Both the position numbers and the translations under genes were made by a program. This document shows, piece after piece, positions 10,101-17,389 of a stretch of 44,036 nt of DNA. The notes under the pieces are model-generated. The model was not told the DNA's origin. It saw only the letters and a list, made by a program, of their open reading frames with translations, and did not search any database. Source of the stretch: CAYUFB01 sp964444125. Its GTDB lineage: Bacteria > Patescibacteriota > Dojkabacteria > B142 > JAFGMG01. The stretch spans positions 1 through 44,036 of the forward strand of contig CAYUFB010000008.1 of assembly GCA_964444125.1 (NCBI GenBank), given 5' to 3'. Each line of letters starts with the position of its first letter. Position 1 is the stretch's first letter.

Positions 10101-12106
10101 TAGTAAGTAACTGGACAGAATATGGAGCCAATCCTTCAAATGCAACCGATTTTGGAATATCCACAGTTGTATCTTTGAAGATTGAGATCTTAAAGGATAC
10201 TGCAAAAGTTGGAGAGAAAGTTTCAATCAAAGTCAGTGCTTTTGACGCTGCAAATAAAGTTGATGGAACTTATAGAGGAACTATAGTATTTGAATCTGAT
10301 TCAACAGGATTAGTTCTTCCTTCAAATTACACTTTCTCACAAAATGATAAAGGATCTAAGACTTTCGTAGATCAATTAGCTTTCACACAACCTGGTAATT
10401 ATGTAGTTAAAGTGAAAGATAAAATGATGACTAATTTGACTAGTCAGTCTAACAATATATTGGTTTCTCCTGCAGATTCTACAGGCAATGAGAGTTGTTT
10501 CGAAAATCCTTATCAATTGAGGTGTCAAATAAATGTGGAAGTTAGAAACGTAAATCTTGAAAGAGATGAAAGTAAGGTCACAATCTGTTGGCAAACCAAT
10601 ATCGAAACAAGGGGACTCATAGAATATGGACAAATTAACAATAAAGGAAAAGGTATTTATAATCAATCAACGACAGTTAGCAATGATTATGTAACAAGTC
10701 ATTGTCAAACAATCGATAATCTAGAATCAAATGTAGCATATGTATTTAGAATTAATTCTACTTCATATGCTCAGAAATCTGGTATTTATGAAGGTGTGTT
10801 TGCAGTTTCTACTGCCGATATACCTGAAGCGGGTACTTATGAGGTTGTAGATTATATTTTCAATGTTGATTATTCATTTACCTCCCAAGATAATCTTCTA
10901 TTAGAGTATGAGACCTTGACTGAAGCATTCTGTAGGGTCAATTACGGACATGATCCAAGGAACTTGGAATTCGAATACAGTCTAGAAAATAGTGGGGTTG
11001 TGCATAGTGCAATAATTGACTTAGCTCTATTGGATGGTACAAGAGATATTCTTTACAAGATTACTTGTGTTCCAATATCAGGGGATGGTACAGAATATAC
11101 TGCGACAGGTGGTCAGGCTCAAATAGATGGGGAACAGATAGCAGGAGAAATATTTGCCAAAAATGGAATTATCACTAAAGGTAGATATAGTGTGTATTAT
11201 CCAAAGGAGACAAAATTCATCGATAACTTGAAAGATTTGGCTGAGAATGAAATGCCGATAGCACTATTGGCTTTGACCGCCGGAAGTGGCTTGTTTAGTC
11301 TCTTGTTATATCCTCGAGTACTACTATATGCAATAGGTTTACTAAAATATAGGCAGAAAAAAGCAGTTTGGGGATTGGTATATGATCAAGCTGATATGAA
11401 GCCGGTAGCCTTTGCTAGTGTCAAAATTTATGACAATGAAGGCACTTTCGTGAGAGATTTGGTAACTAATATGGAAGGTAAATACGGAATTCCTATTGAT
11501 AAGGGTGATTATAAGTTGGTCGTTGAGCATAATGATTACCAAACGAAAGAACTAGATGTAAAGGTCAAAAAAGATGAGTTTGTGACCCAAGACATTGCCC
11601 TTAGCAAAGAAGGAGAGACTAAGATTCGTATTGCGAGAGAATTTCTTAAAGAGAATTTCAGCAAAATAATACAGGTTGTATTATATGGTGGATTTGTATT
11701 CTCTTTGATCGCCTTAGTCTTATATCCAGTATTCTATAATTTGTTGATCGTTGCATTATATGTCGTGCAATACATTATCTTTAGCATAATGAAAACTCCA
11801 AGAGGCTGGGGGTTTGTGTTTGATAGCTTCGATAACACTAAAGTTGCAGGTGCATTTGTCAGACTGTATGATGTCAAGTCTGATCAACAATTGGATGTTC
11901 AGCTTACTGATCAAAAAGGACGTTATGGATTTAATATTGAGAGAGGAAAATATGAAATTAGCGTTGATGCACAGGGTTATGAATTTCCTTCTAAAAAGGA
12001 AAAGAAGAGTAACCTAAACAAAAAGGCTAAAGCGGAATTTTTGAAAGTCGATGTGGATGAAGCAGAGGCTATTGATGTTGCTATCCCACTAGATCCAGTA
12101 AAATAA
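4178..12106 (+). CDS. Giant glycine-rich, multi-domain cell-surface protein
   Basis: 2642 residues as assembled, including 34 unknown at the N-gap. N-terminal hydrophobic segment ~17-40 ends in EALA, either a signal peptide or an anchor. Residues ~49-320 and ~661-1870 are glycine-rich modules that open with a CP...DCS pair and alternate GG-rich loops with short beta motifs (IxADG, SGGSIWI, GGRIAIYY), suggesting a beta-helix-like fold. Between them lie an FN3-like domain (~317-440), an invasin-like Ig domain (~447-550) and a second Ig-like domain. A second FN3-like copy starts near nt 9776 (PSVPAFKDQF, related to PSVPEILKQF at nt 5129). Further Ig/FN3-like domains run to ~2340. The tail has a membrane segment (~2357-2388), a carboxypeptidase-regulatory/Cna-B-like domain (~2394-2464), a long hydrophobic region (~2494-2540) and a second such domain to the end. 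Likely an adhesin or surface-layer protein; no ligand is inferable. A terminator follows. Confidence 0.8.
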   Translation: MQTLSKLQKFTDAFRSSMLVIFVFVSFVSLIYLTIYTLGIVGRSEALASCPSSLTSGPVNGQVIITPDNIDGVVDCSNHDIVVASGGEVIFERFVTDTDTLAGDWGVTLRVRNLDVQNGGKISADGRGYLVAEAESPGGDGGNALGTTGGSGGGHGGAGGEGHSDGVNPSPIGGIAYGNPEVPATFGSAGGNSGDGGLGGSGGGVVKIQALEEVKVDGIISANGQNGTVGVESSGGGGAGGSVWITANILAGSGTIQANGGGTIDNIAHPGGGGGGGRVVVFCTTTNNYSGTVTVNPGTTVLSQDGGVGTILGPTCIPSVPEILKQFKSDSTTEIPVGGITSESTVVFAASLSDPDTTDTVSLQIELRPLGEAFTGVPNYSQSVGSPNPQTCTGGSALDCGRVTVTGLTRSTEYHWQARVKDNKGGISAWISFGDNLETERDVLLTGNPSAITMFSGNAQEGTVNTVLAEELVVKVTDSSGFPVPGYTVTWSVPTPAGGGTIVDGTTSVTDNNGLARNRYRMGPLAATNAVQVAATGLTGSPVQFTFTGIPDALSSFDIQAPQVAIVNSNFDTVTITAKDQYGNSISNYTGNPTVVPVSSVHPFEALSGILSPSSLSFSNQSTLNVSNFVYDTASSIKLQVQDGVAIGRSNSIAVVTSVGTCPDADGIIDVNQTWTADASNQGVFDCSGMTIQVTSGATLTLAPYENGNINYLDDYGVTVLASNVIVDAGSQVSSKGLGYKTGPGTGTGDSNRGGSHGGYGGYNSVPGYGSVYEPVTFGSGGRIAQLGGFRGGGAMKLVLTDTLVNNGTITADGEDYRTGGWDGGPSGGSIWIDTQNINGSGLISANGIRGFSDYWNVSRGGSGGRVAIYYRNNLGYGLNADKIQARGIDTGGXXXXXXXXXXXXXXXXXXXXXXXXXXXXXXXXXXVDNNNIAGEGNAVLPEGEYAFKQIKVSRLGHLTVMGNGSVLELTSGSGLVGDSTFPDIIVEGTINYTGTGALEVNGVDLGVKGDIVGVSDISIGESLQAGMTLYANTWAHNKDNQYTFGNVNVGQYGTLTTIPYINGTTDYSLDYGVTLNAENITVANNGVITAKGLGYTTGPGTGTGDSNRGGSYGGFGGGSTVPGYGDVYEPAHMGNGGRIAQLGGFKGGGAIKLVVSDKFLNNGLVTADGEDYRTGGGDGGPSGGSIWIDTNKIDGNGIIRANGTRGFSDFWNQSMGGSGGRIAIYYTENQGYGLNADKIQARGIDTGGAGTVYVEQKGVDTVKQGLLIVDNNNIAGEGNAVLPEGEYAFKEIKLTKLGHLTVMGNSSILQLTSGSGMAGDATFPKLEVQGTINYTGEGALEINGVDLGVKGDIVGVEDIEIGVNMQAGMTLYANTWAHNKDNQYTFGNVTVGQYGTLTMISSDNGDLDYTNDYGVTFVVEKLAIAQGGNVNADGKGYGPLRGPAAGSGGYCEAIGPSHGGFGKGVTVDNTYGDLYQPRTLGSGSGDQYGGTNGGGSMHIVAGDLILDGRISADGGNTAGACNTGGAGGSVYIVAENIAGSDTGSIHADGKNGNDSSQGGAGGGRIGIYYRNDDFGIQDAIENGRIHVYGGVESGSGTIYVQNNDLTQALDGRLYIGKNLSSANYTGALAGVYNLHSLTVQQNAKIKINPDTSANRGVVLNLAGNFIVEAGAFIDGVGMGYSPGQGPGKGTNATGSAGGGGGSHGGAGGAGESDGVNLGGTPGGVYGDQRQPMTLGSGGGQSGAGALGGFGGGALTIKAREGIVNIAGNINMNGTNGLIASPGGGGGAGGSIMIEGRSCDITGDLLAEGGDGGNEAFDGGGAGGGRISILYTDGPCNVLGAVSVAQGTSEGGQSGQVGTYPDILVLPSVPAFKDQFMSDSATVIPRGSYTLENKVVLKSSVFDIGASNANPKNLAAEFEVKPRDVEFDGNTNLYLSNVVNFRGGTAPVVSFTLDGLSKGSEYKWRVRTKNVTDGVVSNWTEYGANPSNATDFGISTVVSLKIEILKDTAKVGEKVSIKVSAFDAANKVDGTYRGTIVFESDSTGLVLPSNYTFSQNDKGSKTFVDQLAFTQPGNYVVKVKDKMMTNLTSQSNNILVSPADSTGNESCFENPYQLRCQINVEVRNVNLERDESKVTICWQTNIETRGLIEYGQINNKGKGIYNQSTTVSNDYVTSHCQTIDNLESNVAYVFRINSTSYAQKSGIYEGVFAVSTADIPEAGTYEVVDYIFNVDYSFTSQDNLLLEYETLTEAFCRVNYGHDPRNLEFEYSLENSGVVHSAIIDLALLDGTRDILYKITCVPISGDGTEYTATGGQAQIDGEQIAGEIFAKNGIITKGRYSVYYPKETKFIDNLKDLAENEMPIALLALTAGSGLFSLLLYPRVLLYAIGLLKYRQKKAVWGLVYDQADMKPVAFASVKIYDNEGTFVRDLVTNMEGKYGIPIDKGDYKLVVEHNDYQTKELDVKVKKDEFVTQDIALSKEGETKIRIAREFLKENFSKIIQVVLYGGFVFSLIALVLYPVFYNLLIVALYVVQYIIFSIMKTPRGWGFVFDSFDNTKVAGAFVRLYDVKSDQQLDVQLTDQKGRYGFNIERGKYEISVDAQGYEFPSKKEKKSNLNKKAKAEFLKVDVDEAEAIDVAIPLDPVK
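6802..7011 (+). repeat. Gap-flanking identical tracts, copy 1 (55 + 55 bases)
   Basis: Bases 6802-6856 match 7870-7924 exactly, and 6957-7011 match 7983-8037 exactly; both runs are 55 bases and end at a mismatch. The same tract in the second copy (7870-8037) is uninterrupted and carries 58 bases where this copy has Ns. Confidence 0.9.
6857..6956. other. Assembly gap: 100 Ns
   Basis: Exactly 100 Ns, a conventional placeholder for a gap of unknown size, inside the giant gene. The reading frame is open on both sides and remains consistent, because 100 and the predicted true length of 58 differ by 42, a multiple of three. The likely content is the equivalent of 7925-7982. Confidence 0.97.
7388..8413 (+). 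repeat. Glycine-rich repeat unit 2 (1026 bases, 342 codons)
   Basis: Runs from the DYGVT codons at 7388 to the same motif at 8414, where a third, more diverged unit begins (DYGVTFVVEK). Units 1 and 2 share motifs such as GTGTGDSNRGGS, RIAQLGGF, ADGEDYRTGG and the ANTWAHNKDNQYTFGNV linker, indicating tandem duplication within the gene. Confidence 0.85.
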
Positions 12107-12120
12107 CAAGTTAGAGAGAC

Positions 12121-12169
12121 AAAACACCAACTTAAAATTACTTAAATCAAGTAAAGGGTTGGTGTTTTT
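12121..12169 (+). terminator. Intrinsic terminator after the giant gene
   Basis: AAACACCAAC pairs perfectly with GTTGGTGTTT, and an inner arm TTACTT/AAGTAA with a 5-base loop lies between them. A run of five Ts follows on the + strand. It sits 14 bases after the stop codon and separates the giant gene from ruvC. Confidence 0.85.
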
Positions 12170-12202
12170 CTTATGAAAAAATAAACAAAGAATGGTATTT
12201 TG

Positions 12203-12211
12203 TGCTAGACT
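12203..12211 (+). promoter_or_regulatory. Extended -10 promoter element for ruvCAB
   Basis: TGCTAGACT, an extended -10, lies 27 bases before the ruvC ATG and just after the terminator of the previous gene. No good -35 is visible 17 bases upstream. The element matches the TGNTANACT form seen at four other starts in the window. Confidence 0.6.
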
Positions 12212-12238
12212 TAACGTGTCTAAATTTATCAATAAATA

Positions 12239-12730
12239 ATGCGAGTACTTGGTATAGATCCAGGAACCGGTATTACAGGGTGGGGTATTGTGGAGCAGAA
12301 TCAAAATATACTCCACGCCATTGCCTATGGAGTGATTAGAACCGAATCAACAAAACCTATGCCAGAAAGATTGAAAGAAATTTATCAAGCGCTAGAAGAA
12401 ATTATTGAGAAATATAATCCAGAGACGGTTGGTATTGAAAACCTATTTTTTTTCAAAAACCAGAAAACCGTTATTAGTGTGGGGCAGGCGAGAGGCGTTC
12501 TGATTGTTTGTTCAGTCAATAAGGGCAAAAAAGTCTATGACTATACCCCTTTGCAGGTCAAGCAGGCGATAACAGGATACGGTAGGGCCGAGAAGAAACA
12601 AATGCAAAAAATGGTCAAAATGATTCTTAATCTTAAAGAATTGCCAAAGCCAGATGATGCAGCCGATGCATTAGCAGTTTCAATTTGCCATATTAATTCA
12701 TTAAAAACTCTTATTCATAATCAAAAATGA
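12239..12730 (+). CDS. ruvC: Holliday junction resolvase RuvC
   Basis: 163 residues, normal length. RuvC is the endonuclease of the RuvABC complex and cuts four-way junctions symmetrically. The N-terminus MRVLGIDPGTGITGWG is the family signature. The metal-binding acidic residues are visible: D7, E67 (in GIENLF), D140 and D143 (in DDAADALAVS). It overlaps ruvA by the four bases ATGA, so the genes are translationally coupled. Start at 12239 is set by the signature beginning at residue 1. This is the first gene of a ruvC-ruvA-ruvB run with its own promoter. Confidence 0.97.
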   Translation: MRVLGIDPGTGITGWGIVEQNQNILHAIAYGVIRTESTKPMPERLKEIYQALEEIIEKYNPETVGIENLFFFKNQKTVISVGQARGVLIVCSVNKGKKVYDYTPLQVKQAITGYGRAEKKQMQKMVKMILNLKELPKPDDAADALAVSICHINSLKTLIHNQK

Positions 12731-13293
12731 TTGGATACTTAAAAGGGAAAATAAAAATAATTATAAAAGGTGGAGTGATATTAGAAATTAATGGAGTGGG
12801 TTATAAAATTGAAACAACGAAATTAGACAAATTAGAGAACTCAGAAGCAGAGTACTATATATACACTCATGTCAGAGAACAAGAATTGAGATTATTTGGA
12901 TTTGAATCTATAAAAGAGCTAGAATTATTTGAAAGACTTATAAGTGTCTCAGGAGTTGGTCCTAAAGTGGCAATGCAACTACTTTCGTCAATTGGGATAG
13001 AACAGATTTTAGAGGCCATACAGACTCAAAATTGGAATATCTTAAAAGCTCCAGGGGTTGGAAATAAAACTGCGCAAAAGATTGTTCTGGAATTAAATGG
13101 AAAGCTTGAAGATTTTGGAAAAATCCAAAATTATAAACATCAAGATATAATCTTAGATGCCAAAACTGCATTAGAAAATTTGGGGTATAAAGAAAATGAG
13201 TTAAATGACGAACTTCAAAATATAAATATTTCAGATGATTGGACAAGTGAAGATTTGATCAAGGTATTACTTAAACAGCTCAAGAAAGTATAA
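12727..13293 (+). CDS. ruvA: Holliday junction branch-migration protein RuvA
   Basis: 188 residues. RuvA forms the tetramer that clamps the junction and loads RuvB. Domain I (OB-like) starts MIGYLKGKI and contains GVGYKIE. The two helix-hairpin-helix motifs are clear: SGVGPKVAMQLLS near residue 75 and APGVGNKTAQKIV near residue 110. A shorter C-terminal domain III (~145-188) would contact RuvB. The start codon overlaps the ruvC stop. RuvB begins 6 bases after the stop. Confidence 0.97.
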   Translation: MIGYLKGKIKIIIKGGVILEINGVGYKIETTKLDKLENSEAEYYIYTHVREQELRLFGFESIKELELFERLISVSGVGPKVAMQLLSSIGIEQILEAIQTQNWNILKAPGVGNKTAQKIVLELNGKLEDFGKIQNYKHQDIILDAKTALENLGYKENELNDELQNINISDDWTSEDLIKVLLKQLKKV

Positions 13294-13298
13294 ATTCA

Positions 13299-14288
13299 AT
13301 GAATGATCGCATCGTTACAGCACAATCGAGTGATAAAGATGAAGAGGTACTTGAGAAGTCTCTTCGACCTGAATGTTTTGATGATGTGATAGGTAGACAA
13401 AGAGAAAAAACAAGTTTGAGGGTAATGATTGAAGCTGCCAAAGTCAGGGGAGATTCCTTAGATCATATACTTTTTCACGGGCCACCTGGTTTGGGTAAGA
13501 CAACTTTGGCTTGGGTGTTATCTAAAGAGATGGGTGTCCCAATTTATATTACCTCTGGGCCTGCTATAGAAAGGCAAGGAGATTTAGCATCGATTTTGAC
13601 AAATATTGAGGAGAAAGGAATTCTTTTTATTGATGAGATACATCGACTCAATAAGACTGTGGAAGAGATTTTGTATCCCGCTATGGAAGATAGAGCTATT
13701 GATTTAGTGATAGGCAAGGGGCCTAGTGCTAGGACTATGAGGTTAGAGTTACCAAAGTTTACGATTGTGGCTGCGACTACAAGAGTAAGTATGTTGAGTT
13801 CACCTTTAAGAGATAGATTTGGTGCGGATTATAGATTGGATTACTATTCTTCTGATGAAATGATCAAGATAGTCAAGCAGAAAGCGCATTTATTAAATAC
13901 GATTATTTCAGATGATGCTGCTAAAGAAATCGCAAATAGATCCAGAAAAACTCCTAGAATTGCTTTACGATTGGTCAAAAGAGTGAGAGATTTCGCACAG
14001 GTAAATGCCGATGGCAAAATATCAGTAGATGAAGCACACGATGCATTGGATATGATGGATATTGACGATTTAGGGCTGGATTATTTGGATAGAAAAATTC
14101 TCCAAATCTTGATAGAAAAGTTCAATGGGGGGCCTGTTGGTCTTACTACACTCGCAGCGGCAGTCTCTGAAGAAGTCAGTACGATTGAAGAGGTATACGA
14201 GCCATATTTGTTGCAAGAAGGCTTTATCCAAAGAACGCCAAGGGGTAGAGTAGTTACAAATAAAGCCTATACTCATTTAAAATTATAA
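13299..14288 (+). CDS. ruvB: Holliday junction branch-migration ATPase RuvB
   Basis: 329 residues, typical. RuvB is the hexameric AAA+ motor of branch migration. It shows Walker A GPPGLGKTT at 61-69, Walker B LFIDEIHR near 110, the sensor-like ATTR segment and an arginine-finger region (SSPLRDRFG), then a C-terminal winged helix ending RTPRGRVVT. It is preceded by ruvC and ruvA, so all three subunits come from one transcript. A 22-base gap separates it from the membrane-protein gene downstream. Confidence 0.98.
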   Translation: MNDRIVTAQSSDKDEEVLEKSLRPECFDDVIGRQREKTSLRVMIEAAKVRGDSLDHILFHGPPGLGKTTLAWVLSKEMGVPIYITSGPAIERQGDLASILTNIEEKGILFIDEIHRLNKTVEEILYPAMEDRAIDLVIGKGPSARTMRLELPKFTIVAATTRVSMLSSPLRDRFGADYRLDYYSSDEMIKIVKQKAHLLNTIISDDAAKEIANRSRKTPRIALRLVKRVRDFAQVNADGKISVDEAHDALDMMDIDDLGLDYLDRKILQILIEKFNGGPVGLTTLAAAVSEEVSTIEEVYEPYLLQEGFIQRTPRGRVVTNKAYTHLKL

Positions 14289-14310
14289 TTTACTTAAGTC
14301 CAATTAAATT

Positions 14311-15135
14311 ATGAAACTTTCGACCAGGGCAAGATCAATAATTCTATCGCTTCTTATAACCTTTATTTTTATCTTGTTTCAGAGGGTTGATTTTATAAAA
14401 CTACTTGATATTGATGCATCTTTCGATTTTGTTAAGTTATTCGTGATATCGTTGGTAATGTATCTTGGTGTATTTTGGGCATTAAGTTTTAGAATCAAAG
14501 GAGAAAGGTTTGTTACAGTTTTATTTTTTCCTTCGTTGGCGATATTTGTATTGACTTTGTACATAGAGTTGATTATTGGTTCAATTTTTGGAGATATAAA
14601 TCGTGTTTTGACGCAGATATTAGCAAGCATGATTGTTGCTTTGGTTAGTTATATCCTAATTTTGACTGCAAATATTTTAAATGTTGGTTTTCTTGAAAAT
14701 ATTCCTTTAACCCAAGCGGGCAGAGCAGCACATTATGTATTGACCCTGATTAGTACTTATTTGTTTTTTTCAATTATTTTCAGTAACTCGATTGGTATAA
14801 TACTGAAGATATCGTTGGTATTTGCAGTGACATATCTGTTTACTACAATAGCTCTATGGACTATTAAAATTGAATATAGACAAAGGTTCCTTTCTTCACT
14901 TTCTATATCAATAACTATGGTTGTTTTGGGCTTTGTTCTCGTCTTATGGCCAATTAGTAGTGAATATCTCGCACTAATTATGACTTTGATATATTACATG
15001 GCATTGGGAATGGCACTTGAAATTAGAGAGGTTTTAAGTAGTCGAATCTGGTTAGAGTACCTTCTTCTGTTCTTTGCAATAATATTGATATTGTTGCTTA
15101 TTTCCGATTGGGGAATAAATGGAAGATTAATTTAA
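14311..15135 (+). CDS. Polytopic membrane protein of unknown function
   Basis: 274 residues, almost entirely hydrophobic, with about eight predicted transmembrane segments by eye (roughly 10-25, 37-57, 68-92, 100-122, 136-158, 160-180, 192-226 and 248-265) and short charged loops. The N-terminus is positively charged (MKLSTRARS), fitting an inside orientation. I recognise no family motif, and no conserved polar cluster suggests a transporter or enzyme. It lies 22 bases after ruvB on the same strand and is probably in the same transcript. Whether it has anything to do with recombination is unknown. Confidence 0.75.
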   Translation: MKLSTRARSIILSLLITFIFILFQRVDFIKLLDIDASFDFVKLFVISLVMYLGVFWALSFRIKGERFVTVLFFPSLAIFVLTLYIELIIGSIFGDINRVLTQILASMIVALVSYILILTANILNVGFLENIPLTQAGRAAHYVLTLISTYLFFSIIFSNSIGIILKISLVFAVTYLFTTIALWTIKIEYRQRFLSSLSISITMVVLGFVLVLWPISSEYLALIMTLIYYMALGMALEIREVLSSRIWLEYLLLFFAIILILLLISDWGINGRLI

Positions 15136-15231
15136 ATAGCTTCATAAGATAACTACCACATATTGTTAGAGTAGAGGAGTGTCCCATAGTTTTGATACGG
15201 CCACTTCATTATCCGAAAGTGTTATGAATTG

Positions 15232-15240
15232 TGTGGATAA
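15232..15240 (-). promoter_or_regulatory. DnaA-box match (TGTGGATAA)
   Basis: Perfect reverse complement of the E. coli DnaA box TTATCCACA. It is isolated: I found only two-mismatch neighbours at about 15209 and 15333. A second perfect box lies at 17381. Isolated boxes can arise by chance at this base composition. Confidence 0.4.
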
Positions 15241-15684
15241 CTTCTAGGATAGACAAGTACAAAATTAATAGCAAGTTAAATGACAAAGACTGTTGAGCAT
15301 GGCGATTACTCAATGTTTATAAGTATATTTATGTGGTGAATTGTTAAGGTCTTGATTCTACTTCCTCTATCTTTAGAACGACTTAATATGTTATTGGGTA
15401 TAATCACCCTTATACTCAGTAAATGGTGGGAAAGTAAGGGAGAAGGCATTTTTTGTATTTTTATTATTTTTGATTAATTCATATTTTTCATCAATTAATT
15501 AATAAATTATTTTCTCTATTTATAAATAATTATTGACTATTGTCACTTTCTCACGTATGTATGCGTCTTTTGGGCTTAGGTCTCCCCTATTAAATCGAAA
15601 AATTCTCATATAAGGGTCACAATAATGCTCATATTTATTGATATTAAATCAAATTGAGGATTTGAATAGTATTTCTTTGATCTC

Positions 15685-15714
15685 TTGTAACCAGTAATTA
15701 GACTCTGGTAGACT
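15685..15714 (+). promoter_or_regulatory. Promoter of the Xer-like gene, implying a leaderless mRNA
   Basis: TTGTAA (15685-15690), an 18-base spacer, then extended -10 TGGTAGACT (15706-15714). Only six bases separate the -10 from the ATG at 15721, so the expected transcription start coincides with the start codon. Confidence 0.6.
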
Positions 15715-15720
15715 AGATAC

Positions 15721-16803
15721 ATGCAAAAGACTGTATTACCTTACAAAAAAGAGTTTTTATTAAGCTTGATCAATAATAATTACAGCGAAGAAACAGTTGT
15801 AAATTATAAAAGAGATTTATTGATATTCGAGTTATTTCTAGAGGAAAGAGGTAGGTCTTTTGAGAGTATGGACAAGATTCTAGTCTCGGAATACAAGGGT
15901 TGTTTACGTGCTGGGCATCATCATGATTTGATCGATAGATACGAGTCACGTCAAAAAACTAATGATGATACTGGACATGACACTGAAAACATAGAGGTGG
16001 TAGTAGTTTCGGGGAAATCGAGTTTAAGGGGCTCTAGGAGGCGTCCTAATAGTAAAGCCGAACTATCCGCTAGGAGTATAAATAGAATGTTGTCCTCTCT
16101 TAGATCTTATATTTCATTTTTAGTAGAGATCGATGTTAAGGTTCCGTTACCTTCTGATGGGATAACAATGTTGAAGACTCCAAAGAAAGAGAGTCAGGTG
16201 GCTGATTTTGTCGAATTAGTAAGTTTAATAGAAAGTCCGGAGAGAATGGAGGAAGAAAGAAACATCAAATATAGGAATAGGGCTATTCTAGAACTTCTTT
16301 TTTCTACGGGAATGAGAATAAGTGAATTGGTTAACCTGGACCGTGATCAGGTAAGTTTGTCAGGCGATGGGGAAAATATCCAATCCAAGATATATATATT
16401 AGGAAAAGGTAAGAAGCAAAGATTCGTATACTTGACGGAGAGGTGCACGTACTATCTTGGTAGATATCTAAAATTGCGCAAGGATGAGTATCCGGCATTA
16501 TTTATACCCTATAAGGGAACTAGGTTGACTGGGGGTGATGACGGTATGGTTAGGCTATCACAAAACTACATCCAGAATATGATGCAAAGGTATAGGAAGA
16601 TCTTAGGGATCGTTATACCAACCACTCCACATAGCTTGAGGCATGGGTTTGCTACATATTTGGCAGAGCAGGGGGCGAATCCTGCCGCCATTCAAAAACT
16701 ACTTGGCCATGAGTCATTACAAACAACTACACGTTATGTTCATTCAAGCGATAAGTTCGCAAAAGAAACTCATGATAAATATCATCCTCTAAAAAAGGGT
16801 TGA
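15721..16803 (+). CDS. XerC/XerD-like tyrosine recombinase
   Basis: 360 residues against ~300 for XerC/D. The full catalytic set is visible: R199 (GMRISEL), K229 (LGKGKKQR), H304 and R307 (HSLRHGFAT), H330 (LLGHESLQ) and nucleophile Y339 (TTRYVH). The extra length is mainly an Arg/Asp/His-rich insertion at ~62-115 inside the N-terminal core-binding domain. It probably resolves chromosome dimers at a dif-like site, but the insertion and the isolated position, flanked by 585 and 1065 non-coding bases, also fit an integrase-like role. The start follows a well-placed promoter and appears leaderless. The gene ends in TGA. No clear terminator follows. Confidence 0.9.
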   Translation: MQKTVLPYKKEFLLSLINNNYSEETVVNYKRDLLIFELFLEERGRSFESMDKILVSEYKGCLRAGHHHDLIDRYESRQKTNDDTGHDTENIEVVVVSGKSSLRGSRRRPNSKAELSARSINRMLSSLRSYISFLVEIDVKVPLPSDGITMLKTPKKESQVADFVELVSLIESPERMEEERNIKYRNRAILELLFSTGMRISELVNLDRDQVSLSGDGENIQSKIYILGKGKKQRFVYLTERCTYYLGRYLKLRKDEYPALFIPYKGTRLTGGDDGMVRLSQNYIQNMMQRYRKILGIVIPTTPHSLRHGFATYLAEQGANPAAIQKLLGHESLQTTTRYVHSSDKFAKETHDKYHPLKKG

Positions 16804-17061
16804 GTCCCCTGCTCTTGTATATGAAATTATTTTTTATATATTTTCAGTTAATTTCTTTTTTGGTGCCACCGCAAATCGTATGAAAAAATCTTCTATGAAA
16901 CTATGTCTGCTCACATAGAATAATCTTGGGTGGTTTCATCGGCATTTCGACGCATGCGCAGTCGAGGGTATAGTAACTTGGGAAGGGGTACGTCAGATAG
17001 TTCAATGTTGGTTGTCGTAATTAAGATGGTTAATAGGGTGATAAAAATAATTCAGAAAATG

Positions 17062-17098
17062 TTTCACGCTAAATTTCTGTGAAATTCCGTAACAGAAA
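17062..17098 (+). other. Overlapping, mutually exclusive hairpins
   Basis: TTTCTGT (17074-17080) pairs with ACAGAAA (17092-17098). Alternatively TTTCAC (17062-17067) pairs with GTGAAA (17079-17084). The two stems share bases and cannot form together, the arrangement of an RNA switch, but both are short and AT-rich. Confidence 0.25.
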
Positions 17099-17380
17099 AA
17101 ATCGAGCTACAAGTGGTCTATTTAGGGATTAATTGTTTTTGTTGGGCAAATGAGTATGGTTGTCATAAGTTGCTGGATTTTTCGGAATGCTAGATAATTA
17201 ATCATTTTGAGATATAATTAATTTTTCCTTATGGTTTTGCCTTGAAGTATTGTTTACTGTATACATTGATAGATATAGGGTTTGGAGTTGAGGGAAATTT
17301 GATAATGTGCTAAAAATGTTCAACTTCTTTTAGATTATAAGTCTAATTCGCAATTCAGACTCTTGCTTTGGGTTGGGCGC

Positions 17381-17389
17381 TGTGGATAA
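17381..17389 (-). promoter_or_regulatory. DnaA-box match (TGTGGATAA)
   Basis: Second perfect match to the DnaA-box reverse complement, in the same orientation as the one at 15232. It lies near the point where G excess on the + strand fades. Confidence 0.4.

Larger units (their letters stand above)
15136..15720. other. Long non-coding stretch before the recombinase
   Basis: 585 bases with no credible ORF. It holds a perfect DnaA-box match (15232-15240), a hairpin GGGTATAA/TTATACTC with a 6-base loop at 15396-15417, an extremely AT-rich tract at about 15,450-15,535, a TTGACT string at 15533-15538 and the recombinase promoter at its right end. It could hold an unannotated RNA or a replication-related site. 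I see no tRNA cloverleaf or known riboswitch. Confidence 0.6.

Noticed and set aside
16901..16918. CTATGT/ACATAG dyad as a recombination site
   Set aside because: Only 6 bp with a 6-base centre; it does not fit the 11-6-11 layout of dif arms well enough.
16948..16964. CGAC...GTCG stem around a GCATGC palindrome
   Set aside because: Short, and no T-run or second copy found; not distinguishable from chance.
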